From NCBI GenBank assembly GCA_945903275.1, contig CAMDNW010000005.1, positions 35,373 through 99,372 on the forward strand: DNA of 64,000 bases. Direction: 5' to 3'. The position numbers and the translations under genes are program-made. Below the pieces are notes generated by a model. That model was not told the DNA's origin and did not search any database. It saw only the letters and a program-made list of their open reading frames with translations. Of the stretch, positions 61,780 through 64,000 are shown piece after piece. Position 1 is the first letter of the stretch. Each line of letters begins with the position of its first letter. Source of the stretch: Thermoflexus hugenholtzii JAD2 (GTDB taxonomy: Bacteria > Chloroflexota > Dehalococcoidia > UBA2979).

Positions 61780-63578
61780 GCCGGCAAATCCTCGACAAGT
61801 TCCTCGACGAGCTGCTGCCGCAGAAAGAAGCGGGAGTACATGCCTTCGCGCGCGAGGAGCTCCGCATGGGTACCGGTCTCGACGATGCGGCCGTCGTCGA
61901 GCACAACGACGACATCGGCTGACGCGAGCGTGGTGGTGCGGTGGGCAACGATGATCGTCGTACGCGAGCGCATGAACTCGCTCAGGCGGCGTAGGATCTC
62001 TTCCTCGGTATGGGTGTCTACATGCGAGAGCGCGTCGTCGAGGATCAGCACCGGCGGGTCTTTGATCACCGCGCGGGCGAGCGCTGCACGCTGCTTCTGT
62101 CCCCCGGAGAGGGTCACCCCTCGCTCGCCGATGACTGTTGCGAGGCCGTGCGTGAACTGGGGAATGTCGTTCTCCAGCTGGGACGTGGCGAGCGCGTAGC
62201 GCACCGCCTCGTCGCTCGAGCCGGGGCGACCGAACGCGATGTTGTCGCTCAGCATATCGGAAAAGAGGAACGTCTCCTGCGGCACGAAGCCGATGGAGTC
62301 CCGCAGTTGCGAGAGCGACAGGCGCCGGATATCGATGCCATCGAGCAGAATCTCGCCGTCAGTTGGGTCGTACATGCGGACGAGAAGCTCGACAAGTGAT
62401 GTCTTGCCCGCGCCGGTCACGCCTACCAGGGCGATCGTGGTGCCTGCGGGAATCGTGAGGTCGACCTCACGCAGAACGACGTCGGCGCCGTAACCAAACG
62501 TGACCCCACGAAGGACGATCTCGCCTTTGACCTGCTCGAGGACGACCGGGACGTCCGGATCCGCAATCAGCGGCCGCGCTGAGAGCACCTCGGAGATGCG
62601 CTTCAGCGACGCCGCGCCTTGCTGCAGCACCGTGATGTTCCAGCCAAGCGCGAGCAGCGGGTTCGAGAGGATGAGCAGGTAGCTGTTGAACTGCACGAAC
62701 TGCCCGAGCGTGATGTCGCCGCGCAGCACGTCGGCGCCGCCGAACCACAGCACAAGGATGACCGAGGCTCCCGTCGCAAGCGTCATGAGCGGGAACAGGC
62801 CTGCCGTCCAGTACGCCCATGACATCGAGCGCCTCATCATCTCGCGGTTGGCTACACCGAAGGCGGCTGTCTCGTTCTCCTCCTGCGCGTAGGCCTTGAT
62901 GGTACGCATGCCAGAGATGTTCTCCTGCACGCGCGCGGAGAGCGCACCGAACTGCTCCTGCACGCGGCCGTAGCGCTCCTCGACCTGCTTGCCGAACGCA
63001 CCGATCACGATCGCGACGATCGGCAGGTACGCGTAGGAGATGAGCGCAAGCCGCGTGTTCACGGTCAGCAGGAAGAAGAAGCCCGCGATCAGCATGGTGA
63101 GGATGCGAGCGAGGTCGATTAGCGTCGGCCCGAGGAGGTCACGCACGGTCTGCAGGTCGTTCGTGCACCTCGCCATGAGGTCACCCGTCTGCGAGCGAAG
63201 GTAGAACGTGCGATCGAGCGTCATCTGGTGCGCGGCGAGGTCGTTGCGCAACTCGTACTCGAGGTCGCGTGATGTCCCAGAGACGAGCAGGCGTGCAGCG
63301 AAACGCAGGAAGCCCTCGATCATCGCGAGACCCACGATGACAAGGCCGTACCAGATGAGCGTGCCCATAGTCGGCGCCGGGCCGCCCTCGACACCGAGGT
63401 TTAGCGCGTCGATGGCATCGCGCAGGACGATCGGTGGCAGCATCACCACCAGCGAGGCGCCGAGGATTGCGGCGAAGCCAATCGCATACCGGCCTCGGTA
63501 GTGCGAGAGGTATCGCAACGCGAGCCGAAGACGGGGCTCCGGGCCTGCCAGAACTGGCGTCGCTGCACCTGCGCGCAT
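61776..63578 (-). CDS. ABC exporter half-transporter with degenerate Walker B
   Basis: 600 residues, TMD then NBD. Walker A GVTGAGKT (386-393), canonical signature LSGGQ (490-494) and Walker B LILDD (511-515), where Asp515 replaces the catalytic Glu. Its partner has the Glu but a changed signature, so one ATP site is consensus and one degenerate, the hallmark of asymmetric heterodimeric exporters. First gene of the two-gene operon. Confidence 0.93.
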   Translation of the reverse strand: MRAGAATPVLAGPEPRLRLALRYLSHYRGRYAIGFAAILGASLVVMLPPIVLRDAIDALNLGVEGGPAPTMGTLIWYGLVIVGLAMIEGFLRFAARLLVSGTSRDLEYELRNDLAAHQMTLDRTFYLRSQTGDLMARCTNDLQTVRDLLGPTLIDLARILTMLIAGFFFLLTVNTRLALISYAYLPIVAIVIGAFGKQVEERYGRVQEQFGALSARVQENISGMRTIKAYAQEENETAAFGVANREMMRRSMSWAYWTAGLFPLMTLATGASVILVLWFGGADVLRGDITLGQFVQFNSYLLILSNPLLALGWNITVLQQGAASLKRISEVLSARPLIADPDVPVVLEQVKGEIVLRGVTFGYGADVVLREVDLTIPAGTTIALVGVTGAGKTSLVELLVRMYDPTDGEILLDGIDIRRLSLSQLRDSIGFVPQETFLFSDMLSDNIAFGRPGSSDEAVRYALATSQLENDIPQFTHGLATVIGERGVTLSGGQKQRAALARAVIKDPPVLILDDALSHVDTHTEEEILRRLSEFMRSRTTIIVAHRTTTLASADVVVVLDDGRIVETGTHAELLAREGMYSRFFLRQQLVEELVEDLPA

Positions 63579-63777
63579 TCCGCGCCCCTTCCCTCAGGGT
63601 CTCGCAGGTTCCTTGGTGATGATCGGCCGGTTTGCCAGCGCCCGTTGAACGAACCGCTATCACTCACACGTTACCGTCTGTGATCGGTAAGGACTGCTTC
63701 TGGTGCCCAACATGCCGCCGCCGGCGGAGCCAGTGTGCCGTCGGGGGGTAGGTGCCGCCGTTCGAATAGTCAAAGAA

Positions 63778-63794
63778 CCGTTGACTGGCAACGG
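63778..63794 (-). terminator. Intrinsic terminator-like hairpin after tRNA-half copy E
   Basis: Minus strand CCGTTG-CCAGT-CAACGG followed by TTCTTTG. It starts five bases beyond the CCACA end of copy E, a normal arrangement for a tRNA transcript terminator. Confidence 0.6.
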
Positions 63795-63799
63795 TATTG

Positions 63800-63853
63800 T
63801 GGAGCGGGAGACCGGATTCGAACCGGCGACCCTCTGCTTGGGAATCATGAGAC
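63800..63853 (-). repeat. tRNA-Gly(CCC)-like 3' half, copy E
   Basis: Minus strand: TTCCCAA, GCAGA, GGGTC, GCCGG-TTCGAAT-CCGGT, CTCCCGC, TCCA. The 5' side is AGTCTCATGA, shared with copies A and B. A perfect 9-bp inverted repeat (TATGTCGCA 63858-63866, TGCGACATA 63877-63885) follows within five bases. Confidence 0.85.
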
Positions 63854-63886
63854 TACCTATGTCGCATAATTGCACTTGCGACATAA

Positions 63887-63967
63887 TCATCCCAGATCGC
63901 TGCCTTCCGCGAGCATCGCGTCATCGACTGGGAAGAACCCAATCGCATCGTGGCGGCGCTCTCGTAG
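63887..63967 (+). pseudogene. C-terminal tail of an unidentified gene next to copy E
   Basis: Twenty-six codons ending in TAG read AAFREHRVIDWEEPNRIVAA then LS, protein-like in composition. The frame is closed upstream by a TAA inside the inverted repeat. It looks like a gene end left when the adjacent segment was inserted. Family not recognised. Confidence 0.35.
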
Positions 63968-64000
63968 CACAAATCAAGGCCGCCCGAAGCGTTCTCGAGG

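Noticed and set aside
23170..63853. Regularly repeated ~55-bp sequence considered as CRISPR
   Set aside because: Copies are kilobases apart, tRNA-like and without spacers or cas genes.

Overview
The window is GC-rich bacterial chromosome with no rRNA gene, no intact tRNA gene, no CRISPR array and no prophage. The gene set is several CaiB/BaiF (family III) CoA-transferases, a Baeyer-Villiger-type flavin monooxygenase, an SCP2-type thiolase next to a DUF35 Zn-ribbon protein, an HpcH/HpaI aldolase, an Old Yellow Enzyme, a xanthine-dehydrogenase-type molybdoenzyme and seven MFS transporters. This resembles the catabolic repertoire reported for SAR202/Dehalococcoidia-like Chloroflexota. That placement is inferred from gene content and has not been tested by phylogeny.

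Layout. 0-10 kb: the 5' part of cobyrinate a,c-diamide synthase overlapping an MFS gene, an Old Yellow Enzyme, a HlyD-type lipoprotein, a lipoprotein of unknown function, a CinA C-terminal protein, two small genes separated by a strong stem-loop, a YkgJ-type cysteine-cluster protein, an SDR and an HpcH/HpaI aldolase. 10-23 kb: a catabolic island with an HSL-family esterase divergent from a flavin monooxygenase, a single CoA-transferase, the thiolase/DUF35 pair, a two-gene CoA-transferase operon and, convergent to it, an 879-residue protein that fuses the same two domains. 23-34.5 kb: a propeller-like protein, a tightly overlapping ArsA / coiled-coil / FAD-oxidoreductase-SRPBCC operon, a GNAT, a two-gene operon of unknown function, a broken IS256-family transposase, a second thiolase and an orphan Tat-type solute-binding lipoprotein. 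That lipoprotein has an operator-like palindrome inside its promoter. 35-46 kb: an Ldh-type oxidoreductase, phosphoesterase, amidase, three MFS genes, a DCC-family protein and several decayed genes. 46-64 kb: a molybdoenzyme with a MoaD-like protein, three more MFS genes, a Bax-inhibitor-1 protein, an MDR oxidoreductase, a second orphan solute-binding protein and a heterodimeric ABC exporter.

The most unusual signal is a dispersed repeat, always in the same orientation, near 23.2, 42.6, 45.8, 53.2, 54.1 and 63.8 kb. Each copy looks like the 3' half of a glycine-type tRNA, from the anticodon loop to an encoded CCA, but lacks a matching 5' half. Three copies share extra non-tRNA sequence. Most copies are bordered by short inverted repeats whose sequence differs from copy to copy. 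The copies divide the right-hand 40 kb into segments rich in truncated genes, as expected of serial integration at a tRNA att site, or of a tRNA-derived repeat or RNA family.

In the catabolic island the enzymes could act in sequence: Baeyer-Villiger oxidation of a ketone, ester hydrolysis, CoA transfer to the acid, then chain shortening by thiolase or retro-aldolase. The substrate cannot be read from the sequence.
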